This document shows positions 16,579 to 25,029 of a stretch of DNA of 49,419 nucleotides, in pieces. This DNA comes from an uncultured Porphyromonadaceae bacterium (GTDB lineage Bacteria > Bacteroidota > Bacteroidia > Bacteroidales > Muribaculaceae). Numbering within the stretch: the stretch's first letter is position 1; each line of letters begins with the position of its first letter. Under the pieces are notes generated by a model that saw only the letters and a list, made by a program, of their open reading frames with translations, ran no database searches and was not told the DNA's origin. The position numbers and the translations under genes are program-made. The stretch lies in NCBI GenBank assembly GCA_947175495.1, contig CAMWNB010000014.1, positions 1 to 49,419 of the forward strand. Reading direction: 5' to 3'.

Positions 16579-18825
16579 CTATTTTGTTTCCGCTATTCTA
16601 TAATATCTGCGGGAGTCGGGGCGGCAGGCCATGCCGTTCAGAGTAATGCCGGATGATGGAGAGCGCAGGCTGAACCGCATACGAGGCTGGCCGTTCACCT
16701 CGGCGCGCGGAGCTTTTCCGTCAAGGCCGGAGGCAAGCACGTTGAGTTTGGCAAGCGACGAGAACCACACGTCGCCGTCGCGGCGCACCGAACTGCCGTG
16801 GACAATGGCCATGTCCTTGCCGCCGTCGGTGACGGCCAGCATGTAGGCGTCGGTGGTCCAGCCGTCGGCTTCTATCCACGAGTTGAGGTGCATCAGACGA
16901 CCGTCGGCCAGCTGGTTGATGTAAAGGTCGGTGGTCTTGCCGCCCTGGGTGATGCGCAGGCCAATCCAGTTTTTGCCTTCGCGGCGGGTGATTTCCACGT
17001 CCTTCGGGTCGTCGAGGATTATGGCCGTGACAGCCTTCACCCGGTCGGTGACCATGGGCAGGCGCAGGCTCCAGTATTCCTCGGTGCCGTCGAGCTTTTC
17101 GGTGGGTCCTTCGAGCACCTCCCAGTAGAGCATCTCGGGATAGTCGTGCACGAAGTTGCTCGGAGCGAGGGGCTGGGGATAAAGCGGGCGTATGGTGGCG
17201 CGGGCGTCGCCGTTGGTGATCTCTATGTCGCCGCCGCGCTTGCGCGTCGTGCCGCCCGGGTGCCACAGCCATTCCCATCGGCCGGGCTCATGGCTGTGGA
17301 GATCGTCTATCACCAGCAACACCTTGCCGAGCCAAAGATAGTGGCGCTGGTTGCGGTCGAGCAGGTGCGACATGGGGCCGGTGCCGTCGGCCATCACATA
17401 TTTAGTGTCGCCGCCGTCGAGCAGATTGTGCAGCGAGCCCGGCAGCGACGCGCCGTGGTACTGCTGATACGTCGGCTGGCCCTGGCCGTTGAATTTGACC
17501 ACGTTGTGGGCGTCGCTCTGGAAGAAATATTTACGATACTCGGGTTTGCCGTAGGAGCAGTTGCCCGCATCCTTTATTATGTCCACGCCTTTGTGGAAAA
17601 GTATCATAGAGTTGGCGTCGGCGTGGGAGTGATTCCATGTGGCGCCGCTTTTCACGGCCAGCATGGTGGCGTCAGGCTCCCAGCCGTTGCGCATGGTGGC
17701 CCAGCCGAAGTCGCTCCACAGCTTCGACAGCGGCAGCGACGGCGTGGCGGGCGCCTTGCTGATGTCGGGCATATAGAGCAGGCCCATGGGGAAGTTGACG
17801 GTCATGCCCTCGCGGTGCTGGCCGGGGTGCACCTGCGCGGCGTACCACAGCGTGGCGGGGTCTTTCACGCCCATGGCATAGGCCAGCAGCATGGAGCCTT
17901 CGCCGGTGACGTTCTTGTGGCTGTCGCCGAAGTTGATGCTGTGCAGCTCGCCCGTGCGGGGATAGCACACATGGGAGAAGAAGTCGGGCAGTTGCTCCAT
18001 CTGGGGAATGTCGGGGAGTTTCTCGCCGGGGTGGGAGTTAAGCCACGCCAGACGCAGCAGCAGGGCCTCGGTGATGCCGAAGCTGGCATAGTTGATGCTT
18101 TCGTACATGCCGCCGGCACGGTCGAATGTGCGTGGTTTCTGCTGCACGGCATCGCCGGCGAAGTCGAACCACTCGGGCAGCGCGTCCACAGCCATGCGGG
18201 CGGCCTCGGCTGCCTCCGGCAGTTCGTTGGAAATGGCCAGGGCGAGCACGCCGCCCATGCACACGCATGAGGTCCACCAGTTGTGGCCCATGGAGTTGAG
18301 TGAATGGATGCGGGTGGGCTCCAGCAGCCAGTCGCCGAGCAGAGGTTCGCCAGCCAGGCGCCACACGCCGCGGGCTATGCGGCTGCGTTCGGCAGGGGTA
18401 AGGCGGTCGTACACGGCATCGTAGGCCAGGGCGATGCGGAATGCCCTGTGGGCCATCTGCAGCTCGCTGCGCCACTGCGGGTCGCGCGCCATCATCTCTG
18501 CGTCGGACCAGGAGGGCGTATCGGCCACTTTCAGCAACATCGCACGCAGCTTGTCGGCATACTTTTTGTCGCCGGTCCACTGATAGGCCAGTGCGATATG
18601 GTCCATCATCATCACGTTATTGCGCTCAAGCTGAGCGTCGGCTTCGGCTATGATGGCGGCAGCGGCAGCGGCACGCACGGTGTCGGCAGCGGCAGCCTTC
18701 CTGGCAGCGGCCACGCGCTCGGGGGTGAACAGCAGCGAGGGATGCTGGATGTTGCGTGCGCCGGCGCCGCAGGCGGCAGCCAAAAGCACGGCTATCGTCA
18801 GAATTATGCGTGATGTGACTTTCAT
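16579..18825 (-). CDS. Heparinase II/III-family polysaccharide lyase
   Basis: 748 residues. The signal peptide runs to about residue 23 (AACGAGARN; a lipobox-like LLAAAC is also possible). The N-terminal (alpha/alpha) toroid contains SMGHNWWTS (Asn/His pair, about 174-182) and AGGMYESINYASFG, with the Tyr expected as catalytic base. The Hepar_II_III beta-sheet part (about 370-640) has TWNHSHADANSMILF, the metal-binding His pair, and QSDAHNVV. The family eliminates glycosidic bonds next to uronates in heparin/heparosan, hyaluronan, alginate or ulvan, often exolytically on oligosaccharides. The PL subfamily cannot be fixed by eye. It is first in the minus-strand lyase-GH97-GH88 operon, diverging from the gltD-kdu operon. 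I saw no clean TAnnTTTG promoter before it. Confidence 0.85.
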   Translation of the reverse strand: MKVTSRIILTIAVLLAAACGAGARNIQHPSLLFTPERVAAARKAAAADTVRAAAAAAIIAEADAQLERNNVMMMDHIALAYQWTGDKKYADKLRAMLLKVADTPSWSDAEMMARDPQWRSELQMAHRAFRIALAYDAVYDRLTPAERSRIARGVWRLAGEPLLGDWLLEPTRIHSLNSMGHNWWTSCVCMGGVLALAISNELPEAAEAARMAVDALPEWFDFAGDAVQQKPRTFDRAGGMYESINYASFGITEALLLRLAWLNSHPGEKLPDIPQMEQLPDFFSHVCYPRTGELHSINFGDSHKNVTGEGSMLLAYAMGVKDPATLWYAAQVHPGQHREGMTVNFPMGLLYMPDISKAPATPSLPLSKLWSDFGWATMRNGWEPDATMLAVKSGATWNHSHADANSMILFHKGVDIIKDAGNCSYGKPEYRKYFFQSDAHNVVKFNGQGQPTYQQYHGASLPGSLHNLLDGGDTKYVMADGTGPMSHLLDRNQRHYLWLGKVLLVIDDLHSHEPGRWEWLWHPGGTTRKRGGDIEITNGDARATIRPLYPQPLAPSNFVHDYPEMLYWEVLEGPTEKLDGTEEYWSLRLPMVTDRVKAVTAIILDDPKDVEITRREGKNWIGLRITQGGKTTDLYINQLADGRLMHLNSWIEADGWTTDAYMLAVTDGGKDMAIVHGSSVRRDGDVWFSSLAKLNVLASGLDGKAPRAEVNGQPRMRFSLRSPSSGITLNGMACRPDSRRYYRIAETK

Positions 18826-18831
18826 ATTATG

Positions 18832-18839
18832 TATATTTG
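18832..18839 (+). promoter_or_regulatory. -7 element probably serving the gltD-kdu operon
   Basis: TATATTTG matches the TAnnTTTG consensus and points to the plus strand, 104 bases before the first start codon. No good TTG lies at the usual distance, so an activator may be needed. The 118-base gap also has to hold the divergent lyase promoter. Confidence 0.45.
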
Positions 18840-18943
18840 CACCTTAAATTCAGTATCGTCAAATTCGACCGAGGGCACTAAATTACTCAATTTTTCCCTC
18901 TTTTTAGTAATTCGACGGCACAAATCCGTATTAACACAATGTA

Positions 18944-20254
18944 ATGGAAAACAAAGACTACACAATGGCGGAGGCTATCCGCGAGGCCAAGCGATGCCTG
19001 GGATGCAAAGTGCCCCAGTGCCGCAAGGGTTGCCCCATCAGCAACGACATCCCCGCATGGATTCACGAATTGTCGATGGGCAACCTCGGCAATGCCATGG
19101 CCATAATCAACCTGCGCAGCAATCTTCCGGCCGTGTGCGGCCGCGTGTGCGCCCACGAGCGCCAGTGCGAAGGCCACTGCGTGCTCGGCAAACAGGGAGC
19201 ACATATAAATATAGGTAAACTCGAACGCTTCGTTTCGGACTTCGACAGCGACATGCGCCTTACTCGCGAGAACATCGTGCAAAAGGACCGCGGACGCGTG
19301 GCCGTAATCGGCAGCGGACCGGCCGGCCTCACCGTGGCCGGCGAACTCGCCCGCAAAGGCGTGGCCGTGGAGATTTTCGAGATGGAGCCGGAGGCCGGCG
19401 GCGTGCTCATGTTCGGCATCCCCGAGTACCGCCTGCCCAAGGAAGTGGTGCGCAAGGAAATAGCCAAGATACAGCAACTCGGAGTGACGGTGCGCTGCGG
19501 AGTCACAATCGGCGTGGACTACACCGTCGACGACCTCTTCGCACAGGGTTTCGACGCCATATTCATGGGCACAGGCACAGGCAAGCCGCGACGTCTCGGC
19601 GTGCCGGGCGAGAATCTGTGGGGCGTGCGCTACGCCCTGTGGTTTCTGCGCCGCGTAAGCCTCTGGCGCGAAGGCTTTATCGGACGCGATGAGGTGATTG
19701 TGCGCGAAGGCGACCGCGTGTTTGTGGTCGGCTGCGGCAACACGGCCATGGACGCCGCCCGCACGGCAGTGCGCCTCGGGGCGTCGGAAGTCACCATCCT
19801 CTACCACCGCGACATCGAACGCATGGCCGCGCTCCGCTCGGAGTACGACGAAGCCGTGGCCGAGGGTGTGAAATTCTGCTGGAACACATCAATAAAGAAC
19901 ATCCACGACACCGACGGCACTCTCGACGCCATCGTACTCGACACGCCCGAAGGCGAGCGCATCGTGCCTGCCGACAAGGTGATAATGGCCGTGGGCAGCT
20001 CGCCGGCCGCCCGCATCGTCAGCACCACCGAAGGCATCGATGTGAACGAGCGCGGCTATGTGATCACACGCGAAGTGCCCTATGGCATGAGCACCCGACG
20101 CGGCGTCTTCGCCGGCGGCGACGTCACCGGCAACCAGGCCACCGTCGTGCATGCCATGCAGGACGCGCGCCGCGTGGCCGAAGGCATGCTGGCCTATCTC
20201 GACGCAATCAAGCTCTTTGAAGCAATCGACAATAAAGACAATAAAAACATATAA
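18944..20254 (+). CDS. gltD: GltD-like NADPH/FAD/Fe-S oxidoreductase small subunit
   Basis: 436 residues with the glutamate synthase small-subunit architecture. The N-terminal cluster domain has Cys18, 21, 26 and 30 (CLGCKVPQCRKGCP) and a second set in CGRVCAHERQCEGHC. The FAD motif VIGSGPAGL (about 126) is followed by EAGGVLMFGIPEYRLPK, an NADP-binding VVGCGNTAMDAARTA, and a C-terminal GGDVTGNQATVV FAD segment. In the classic enzyme it passes NADPH electrons to the large GltB subunit. No gltB or other flavoprotein partner is in this window. It leads the operon, 6 bases before kduD. It may supply or take electrons in the uronate pathway or may simply be a stand-alone GltD with its partner elsewhere. 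No signal peptide, so cytosolic. Confidence 0.85.
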   Translation: MENKDYTMAEAIREAKRCLGCKVPQCRKGCPISNDIPAWIHELSMGNLGNAMAIINLRSNLPAVCGRVCAHERQCEGHCVLGKQGAHINIGKLERFVSDFDSDMRLTRENIVQKDRGRVAVIGSGPAGLTVAGELARKGVAVEIFEMEPEAGGVLMFGIPEYRLPKEVVRKEIAKIQQLGVTVRCGVTIGVDYTVDDLFAQGFDAIFMGTGTGKPRRLGVPGENLWGVRYALWFLRRVSLWREGFIGRDEVIVREGDRVFVVGCGNTAMDAARTAVRLGASEVTILYHRDIERMAALRSEYDEAVAEGVKFCWNTSIKNIHDTDGTLDAIVLDTPEGERIVPADKVIMAVGSSPAARIVSTTEGIDVNERGYVITREVPYGMSTRRGVFAGGDVTGNQATVVHAMQDARRVAEGMLAYLDAIKLFEAIDNKDNKNI

Positions 20255-20260
20255 TAATTT

Positions 20261-21055
20261 ATGGTGAATTTTTCTCTCGAAGGCAAAGTGGCCTTAGTCA
20301 CCGGCGCCGCCTACGGCATCGGTCTCGCTATCGCTCAGGCATTCGCCGAAGCAGGCGCTAAAATCGTGTTCAACTGCTCGCGCCAGGAAACCGTGGACCG
20401 CGGACTGGCTGCTTATAAGGAACTCGGCATCGACGCCAAAGGCTATCTCTGCGACGTCACCGACGAACAGGCCGTCAAGGCCATGGTGGCCGACATAGAG
20501 AAGACCGTCGGCACCATCGACATTCTCGTCAACAACGCCGGCATCATCAAGCGCATCCCCATGGAGGAGATGGCCGTAGAGGACTTCCGCCGCGTGATCG
20601 ACGTCGACCTCGTGGCCCCCTACATCTGCGCCAAGGCTGTAATTCCCGGAATGATAAAGAAAGGCCACGGCAAAATCATCAACATCTGCTCCATGATGAG
20701 CGAGCTTGGCCGCGAGACCGTCAGCGCCTACGCCGCCGCAAAGGGCGGACTGAAGATGCTCACCCGCAACATCTGCTCCGAGTACGGCGAGCACAATATC
20801 CAGTGCAACGGCATCGGTCCGGGCTACATCGCCACAGAACAGACCGCACCCCTGCGCGAAATTCAGCCCGACGGTTCGCGCCATCCTTTCGACCGCTTCA
20901 TCATCTCCAAAACGCCCGCCGCACGCTGGGGCACGCCCGAGGACCTCATGGGACCCGCCGTGTTCCTCGCTTCAGACGCTTCGGATTTCGTTAACGGACA
21001 GGTGCTGTACGTCGACGGCGGCATCCTCGCCTACATCGGCAAGCAACCCAAATGA
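20261..21055 (+). CDS. kduD: KduD-like SDR, 2-dehydro-3-deoxy-gluconate dehydrogenase
   Basis: 264-residue classical short-chain dehydrogenase. The Rossmann motif GAAYGIG (TGxxxGxG type, with Ala in place of the usual first Gly region) is at 15-22. NNAG is near 93, the catalytic Ser is in ICSMMSELG (about 143) and the Tyr-x-x-x-Lys pair is YAAAK (about 158-162). PGYIATEQT and the C-terminal DGGILA are also typical. Many Bacteroidales relatives are labelled gluconate 5-dehydrogenase. Two genes from kduI, the natural reading is interconversion of 2,5-diketo-3-deoxygluconate and KDG with NAD(P)H. Its stop codon overlaps the next start (ATGA). No signal peptide, so it acts in the cytosol, unlike the KduI of this operon. 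Confidence 0.88.
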   Translation: MVNFSLEGKVALVTGAAYGIGLAIAQAFAEAGAKIVFNCSRQETVDRGLAAYKELGIDAKGYLCDVTDEQAVKAMVADIEKTVGTIDILVNNAGIIKRIPMEEMAVEDFRRVIDVDLVAPYICAKAVIPGMIKKGHGKIINICSMMSELGRETVSAYAAAKGGLKMLTRNICSEYGEHNIQCNGIGPGYIATEQTAPLREIQPDGSRHPFDRFIISKTPAARWGTPEDLMGPAVFLASDASDFVNGQVLYVDGGILAYIGKQPK

Positions 21056-22179
21056 TGCGCTTCACAGCCCTCTGCGCGGCGGCTGCCGCCGCGCTGCTGC
21101 TGGGCGCCTGCCGACAGCACGCACACGAAATCGCCGTGACCAACGACAGCGACCTCGACCGCACGGCCGAGATTGTCGAGGTGCCACTCGCGGCCATCCC
21201 CGTGGCGCAACCTTTCTGCATTGTCGGCGGCGCCGACACTCCGGAGGTGCCCTATCAGATAACCCACGACAGCCTGCTCATCTTCCCGGCCGATGTGGCT
21301 GCGCGCTCGACGGCGGTCTACATGATTGTGCCCGGAGAACCGGCAGCGACAGACACCATAGCCTGGGGACGCCTGTTCCCCGAGCGAAAGGACGACATGG
21401 CCTGGGAAAACGACCGCGCCGCCTACCGCGCCTACGGGCCTGCGCTGCAGGCCTCGGGCGAACGAGCCTTCGGCTACGACATCTGGACCAAGTGCGTGCC
21501 CTTCCGCGTACTTGAGAAGCGAATGGCCGACGACATCGAGCGCGGCATTTCCTTCCATGTGGACCACGGCGAGGGCATGGACGTATATGCCGTAGGGCCC
21601 ACTCTCGGCGGCGGCACTGCGGCACTGCTCGACTCGGCAGGCACCATCCTGTATCCCTGGTGTTTCAGCGGATATGAGGTGCTCGACCGCGGCCCGCTGC
21701 GCTTCACCGTGCGCCTCACCTACCCCGACTCCACCCGCGAAAGCCGCATTATCTCGCTCGATGCGGGCTCGTGGCTCAACCGCACCACCGTGCGCTACGA
21801 CGGCGCTGTGCCGGCCGCTGCGTCCGTAGCTCCCGGCATCGTGGTGCATGCGCAGAATCCCGAAGGCTACACCCTCGGCGAGGGCTATATGGCCTACGCC
21901 GACAGCACCGACAACGCCTCGGCCGGCAACGGCGTGATATTCGTGGGCGTGGTGGCTCCGCAGGCCGCCGGCTTCGCCTATCACCCTCTCGCCGAGCCTG
22001 CCGGCGACGCCATAGGCCACATCCTGGCCACGTCGCCCTACACTGCAGGCAGCGACTATACCTACTGGTGGGGTTCGGCATGGAGCAAGGGCGGCATGCC
22101 CGATGCCGATGCCTGGAACGCCACACTCGCCGACTTTCACACCCGCGTGACTCACCCTCTCACCGTAACCGTCAGATAA
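21052..22179 (+). CDS. DUF4861-like lipoprotein
   Basis: 375 residues starting MMRFTALCAAAAAALLLGAC, a clear lipoprotein signal with lipobox LGAC. The body is beta-rich, with PYQITHDSLLIFPADVAARS, RKDDMAWENDRAAYRAYGP, GYDIWTKC, SFHVDHGEGMDVYAVGPTLG and a C-terminal YTYWWGSAWSKGGM. I recognise this as the DUF4861 family, often found with uronate-polysaccharide genes; its activity is not known to me. The WENDR-AYR-YGP and HVDHGEGMD stretches hold acidic and His residues that could form a sugar or active site. It overlaps kduD by 4 bases (ATG inside ATGA) and precedes the transporter by 4, so it is translationally coupled. The location implies periplasmic handling of the unsaturated or keto-uronate before import. 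Confidence 0.75.
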   Translation: MMRFTALCAAAAAALLLGACRQHAHEIAVTNDSDLDRTAEIVEVPLAAIPVAQPFCIVGGADTPEVPYQITHDSLLIFPADVAARSTAVYMIVPGEPAATDTIAWGRLFPERKDDMAWENDRAAYRAYGPALQASGERAFGYDIWTKCVPFRVLEKRMADDIERGISFHVDHGEGMDVYAVGPTLGGGTAALLDSAGTILYPWCFSGYEVLDRGPLRFTVRLTYPDSTRESRIISLDAGSWLNRTTVRYDGAVPAAASVAPGIVVHAQNPEGYTLGEGYMAYADSTDNASAGNGVIFVGVVAPQAAGFAYHPLAEPAGDAIGHILATSPYTAGSDYTYWWGSAWSKGGMPDADAWNATLADFHTRVTHPLTVTVR

Positions 22180-22183
22180 CATC

Positions 22184-23605
22184 ATGGAAGAAGTTTTCAA
22201 ATACATAATCGGCCTGGGCGCCGCGGTGATGATGCCCGTCATCTTCACCATCCTCGGCGTCTGCATAGGCATTCGTCCCGGCGACGCGCTCAAGTCGGGT
22301 CTTAAGGTGGGCGTCGGTTTTGTAGGCCTCTCAATCGTCACCGCACTGCTCACCTCCGCCCTCGGACCGGCGCTCAACACCGTGGTCGACATCTACGACC
22401 TGCAGCTCCACGTCTTCGACATGGGATGGCCCGCAGCGGCCGCCGTGGCCTACAACACCGCAGTCGGAGCATTCATCATCCCCGTGTGTCTCGGAGTCAA
22501 CATCCTCATGCTCGTCACAAAGACCACGCGCACCGTCAACATCGACCTCTGGAACTACTGGCATTTCGCTTTCATCGGAGCCGTCATCTACTTCGCATGC
22601 GACTCGCTGGCGTGGGGTTTCTTCGGCGCCATCATCTGCTACATCATCACGCTCATCATCGCCGACATCACCGCAAAGCGCTTCCAGCGTTTCTACAAGG
22701 ATATGGACGGCATCAGCATCCCGCAGCCTTTTTGCGCCGGCTTCGTGCCCTTCGCATGGGCCATAAGCAAGGGCCTTGACAAAATCCCGGGCATCTGCCG
22801 CCTCGAAATCGACGCCGAGGGCATGAAGAAAAAATTCGGACTGCTCGGCGAGCCGCTCTTCCTCGGCGTTGTCGTGGGTGTGGCCATCGGATGCCTCACA
22901 TGCACCTCCGGAGCGGAAATCGTCGATCGCATCCCCTACATCCTCGGACTCGGCATCAAGATGGGCGCCGTCATGGAACTAATTCCGCGCGTCACCGTGC
23001 TGTTCATCGAGGGTCTCAAGCCCATCTCCGACGCCACGCGCAGCCTCATCGCCCGCAAGTTCAAGGGCGCCGACGGCCTCAACATCGGCATGAGCCCCGC
23101 GCTCGTCATCGGCCATCCCACCACCCTTGTGGTGTCGCTGCTGCTCATCCCCGTGGTTCTCTTCCTTGCCGTCGTTCTCCCCGGCAACCAGTTCCTGCCC
23201 CTGGCGTCGCTCGCCGGCATGTTCTATGTGTTCCCCCTCGTGCTGCCCTACACCAAGGGCAACGTGCTGAAGACATTCATTACGGGCCTCGTCGTAGTGG
23301 TGCTCGGCCTGTATATGGTCACCAACATTTCCTCATGGTTCACTCTTGCCGCCCGGGACGTCTTCGCCGCCACCGGCGACAGCGCAGTGGCCATACCCGC
23401 AGGATTCAGCGGAGGCTCGCTCGACTTTGCCGGCAGCCCGCTCGCATGGGTAATCTTCCAACTCACGCACGGTCTGAAATGGATAGGCGCAGGCGCGCTC
23501 GTGCTCGTCGCCATGGGCATGATGTGGTGGAACCGCGTCCACATCATCCGCAACCAGAAAGCCATGGAGGCCGCCAACTCTACTGAAATACAATCTACAG
23601 AATAA
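22184..23605 (+). CDS. Orphan GatC-type PTS EIIC permease
   Basis: 473 residues with about ten or more membrane helices. It begins [23 protein letters not shown] and contains the EIIC-gat features [41 protein letters not shown] and [15 protein letters not shown]. GatC proteins are the membrane subunit of galactitol-type phosphotransferase systems. No EIIA, EIIB, HPr or EI gene is here, and Bacteroidales generally lack a working sugar PTS (general knowledge). It therefore probably acts as a facilitator or ion-coupled permease without phosphorylation. Its place between the DUF4861 lipoprotein and exported KduI makes 2,5-diketo-3-deoxygluconate, or another keto-uronate, the likely substrate. Its stop overlaps the kduI start (TAATG). 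Confidence 0.85.
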   Translation: MEEVFKYIIGLGAAVMMPVIFTILGVCIGIRPGDALKSGLKVGVGFVGLSIVTALLTSALGPALNTVVDIYDLQLHVFDMGWPAAAAVAYNTAVGAFIIPVCLGVNILMLVTKTTRTVNIDLWNYWHFAFIGAVIYFACDSLAWGFFGAIICYIITLIIADITAKRFQRFYKDMDGISIPQPFCAGFVPFAWAISKGLDKIPGICRLEIDAEGMKKKFGLLGEPLFLGVVVGVAIGCLTCTSGAEIVDRIPYILGLGIKMGAVMELIPRVTVLFIEGLKPISDATRSLIARKFKGADGLNIGMSPALVIGHPTTLVVSLLLIPVVLFLAVVLPGNQFLPLASLAGMFYVFPLVLPYTKGNVLKTFITGLVVVVLGLYMVTNISSWFTLAARDVFAATGDSAVAIPAGFSGGSLDFAGSPLAWVIFQLTHGLKWIGAGALVLVAMGMMWWNRVHIIRNQKAMEAANSTEIQSTE

Positions 23606-24528
23606 TGAAAAAGACAATCATCGCCCTCGCCCTGGCCGCCGCAACCACGCTCGGCGCCACGGCAAAAACCAATTACACCATACTCCGCGCCTGCCATCCC
23701 GACGACGTGAAGCACTACGACACCGAGCAGCTGCGCTCCCGCTTCGTGATGCCCACCGTGATGGAGGAAAACGTCATCAACCTCACCTACTCCATGTACG
23801 ACCGCATCATATATGGCGGTGTCGTGCCCGTGGGACAGACTGTCGAGCTCGAGACCATCGACCCGCTCAAGGCCGAGTACTTCCTCGAACGCCGCGAGCT
23901 CGGAGTGGTCAACGTCGGCGCCCCCGGCATCGTGTCGGTCGACGGCAAGGAATATGAGCTCGGCTTCAAGGACGCACTCTATGTGGGCCGCGGCAACAAG
24001 CAGGTGACATTCCGCAGCAAGGACAACGCCGCGCCCGCCATGTTCTACCTCAACAGCACGCCCGCCCACAAGGCCTACAAGACGCAACTCGTCACCATCG
24101 ACGGACGCAAGGGCTCCATCAAGGCCAACCGCATCAAAGCCGGCAAGATGGAGGAAAGCAACGACCGCATCATCAACCAGCTCATCGTCAGCAACGTGCT
24201 TGAAGAGGGTCCCTGCCAGCTGCAGATGGGCCTGACCGAGCTCATGCCCGGCAGCGTGTGGAACACCATGCCGGCCCACACCCACGACCGACGCGTGGAG
24301 TGCTACTTCTATTTCAACGTGCCCGAAGGCAACGCCATCTGCCATCTCATGGGCGAGCCGCAGCAGAACCGCCTTGTGTGGCTCCACAACATGCAGGCCG
24401 TCATGGCCCCCGAGTGGAGCATCCACGCCGCAGCCGGCACCTCCAACTACATGTTCATCTGGGGCATGGGAGGCGAAAATCTCGACTACGGCGACATGGA
24501 CAAAGTCTCCTACCTCGAAATGCGCTGA
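23605..24528 (+). CDS. kduI: KduI, 5-keto-4-deoxyuronate isomerase with signal peptide
   Basis: 307 residues; usual KduI is about 278. The extra N-terminus reads [20 protein letters not shown]: two Lys, a hydrophobic run and an ATA site (cleavage after residue 20), that is, a Sec signal peptide. Homology to E. coli KduI starts at about residue 24. The cupin metal ligands are all present: His225, His227, Glu232 ([11 protein letters not shown]) and His274 (WSIHAAAG), together with [14 protein letters not shown] and FIWGMGGEN. The enzyme isomerises 5-keto-4-deoxyuronate to 2,5-diketo-3-deoxygluconate, normally in the cytosol; here the export signal puts it in the periplasm. The TAATG overlap with the permease fixes this start, and no internal Met near residue 24 would give a cytosolic form. 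Last gene of the operon, followed by a strong terminator. Confidence 0.93.
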   Translation: MKKTIIALALAAATTLGATAKTNYTILRACHPDDVKHYDTEQLRSRFVMPTVMEENVINLTYSMYDRIIYGGVVPVGQTVELETIDPLKAEYFLERRELGVVNVGAPGIVSVDGKEYELGFKDALYVGRGNKQVTFRSKDNAAPAMFYLNSTPAHKAYKTQLVTIDGRKGSIKANRIKAGKMEESNDRIINQLIVSNVLEEGPCQLQMGLTELMPGSVWNTMPAHTHDRRVECYFYFNVPEGNAICHLMGEPQQNRLVWLHNMQAVMAPEWSIHAAAGTSNYMFIWGMGGENLDYGDMDKVSYLEMR

Positions 24529-24548
24529 ACACAGCACCCACAACACAC

Positions 24549-24575
24549 AAAAAGCCGGCCAATGGCCGGCTTTTT
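24549..24575. terminator. Bidirectional terminator between kduI and FKBP gene
   Basis: Stem GCCGGCC/GGCCGGC (24554-24560, 24564-24570), 3-nt loop, flanked by five A and five T, so it works on both strands for the two converging genes. Confidence 0.92.
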
Positions 24576-24600
24576 GCATTCTCCAATGCTTCGTCACAAA

Positions 24601-24993
24601 TCAGCCGACGGCAAGGAGGGTGATTTCGAAGATGAGAGTGGAGCCGCCCGGAATGCCGGGGACGGAACGGGAGCCGTAGCCCTGCTCTGCCGGGATGTAA
24701 AGCTCCCACTTGTCGCCGACGTGCATCTGCTGCAAGGCGATGATCCAGCCGGGTATGAGGTCGCGCAGGCGGAATGCCGGGGCCACGCCTCCACGCGAGC
24801 TGTCGAATGTGCGGCCGTTGATGGTGCGGCCCGTGTAGTGGACGGTGACTACGCTGTTGCGGCCGGGCGCCGGACCATTGCCGCTGTGGAGCACACGCCG
24901 GTAGATACCCTTGGCTATGTGTTCCACGCCTGCTTCGCGGGCTTTTTCCTCAAGCCACGCACGGTTTTTTGCTATGTATTCCTGTTTTGCCAT
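24601..24993 (-). CDS. FKBP-type peptidyl-prolyl cis-trans isomerase
   Basis: 130 residues. A short helical lead (about 1-30) is followed by one FKBP domain with VTVHYTGRTINGRTFDSS, VPGWIIALQQMHVG-like text (here LIPGWIIALQQM), VGDKWELYIPAEQGYG and IPGGSTLIFEITLL. These include the active-site Tyr, Phe/Asp, Trp and Tyr positions. It assists protein folding by isomerising prolyl bonds. There is no signal peptide, so it is cytosolic, unlike many exported FKBPs of this phylum. A TAAATTTG element ends only 4 bases before the ATG, suggesting an almost leaderless mRNA. It is not functionally tied to the kdu operon, which converges on it. Confidence 0.92.
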   Translation of the reverse strand: MAKQEYIAKNRAWLEEKAREAGVEHIAKGIYRRVLHSGNGPAPGRNSVVTVHYTGRTINGRTFDSSRGGVAPAFRLRDLIPGWIIALQQMHVGDKWELYIPAEQGYGSRSVPGIPGGSTLIFEITLLAVG

Positions 24994-24997
24994 GGTG

Positions 24998-25025
24998 CAA
25001 ATTTAGTGGTTTTTCGCTATATTTG
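24998..25025. promoter_or_regulatory. Overlapping divergent -7 elements close to both start codons
   Basis: Minus strand TAAATTTG (25005-24998) lies 4 bases before the FKBP ATG. Plus strand TATATTTG (25018-25025) lies 4 bases before the ATG at 25030. The joins are near copies (TTTGCACCATG, TTTGCAGCATG). Good TTG elements at 19-20 bases are missing. Confidence 0.55.
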
Positions 25026-25029
25026 CAGC

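Noticed and set aside
18944-20254. Dihydropyrimidine dehydrogenase or NfnB subunit instead of GltD
   Set aside because: The size and domain order fit GltD best, and no PreA- or NfnA-like partner is adjacent; the electron partner stays unknown.
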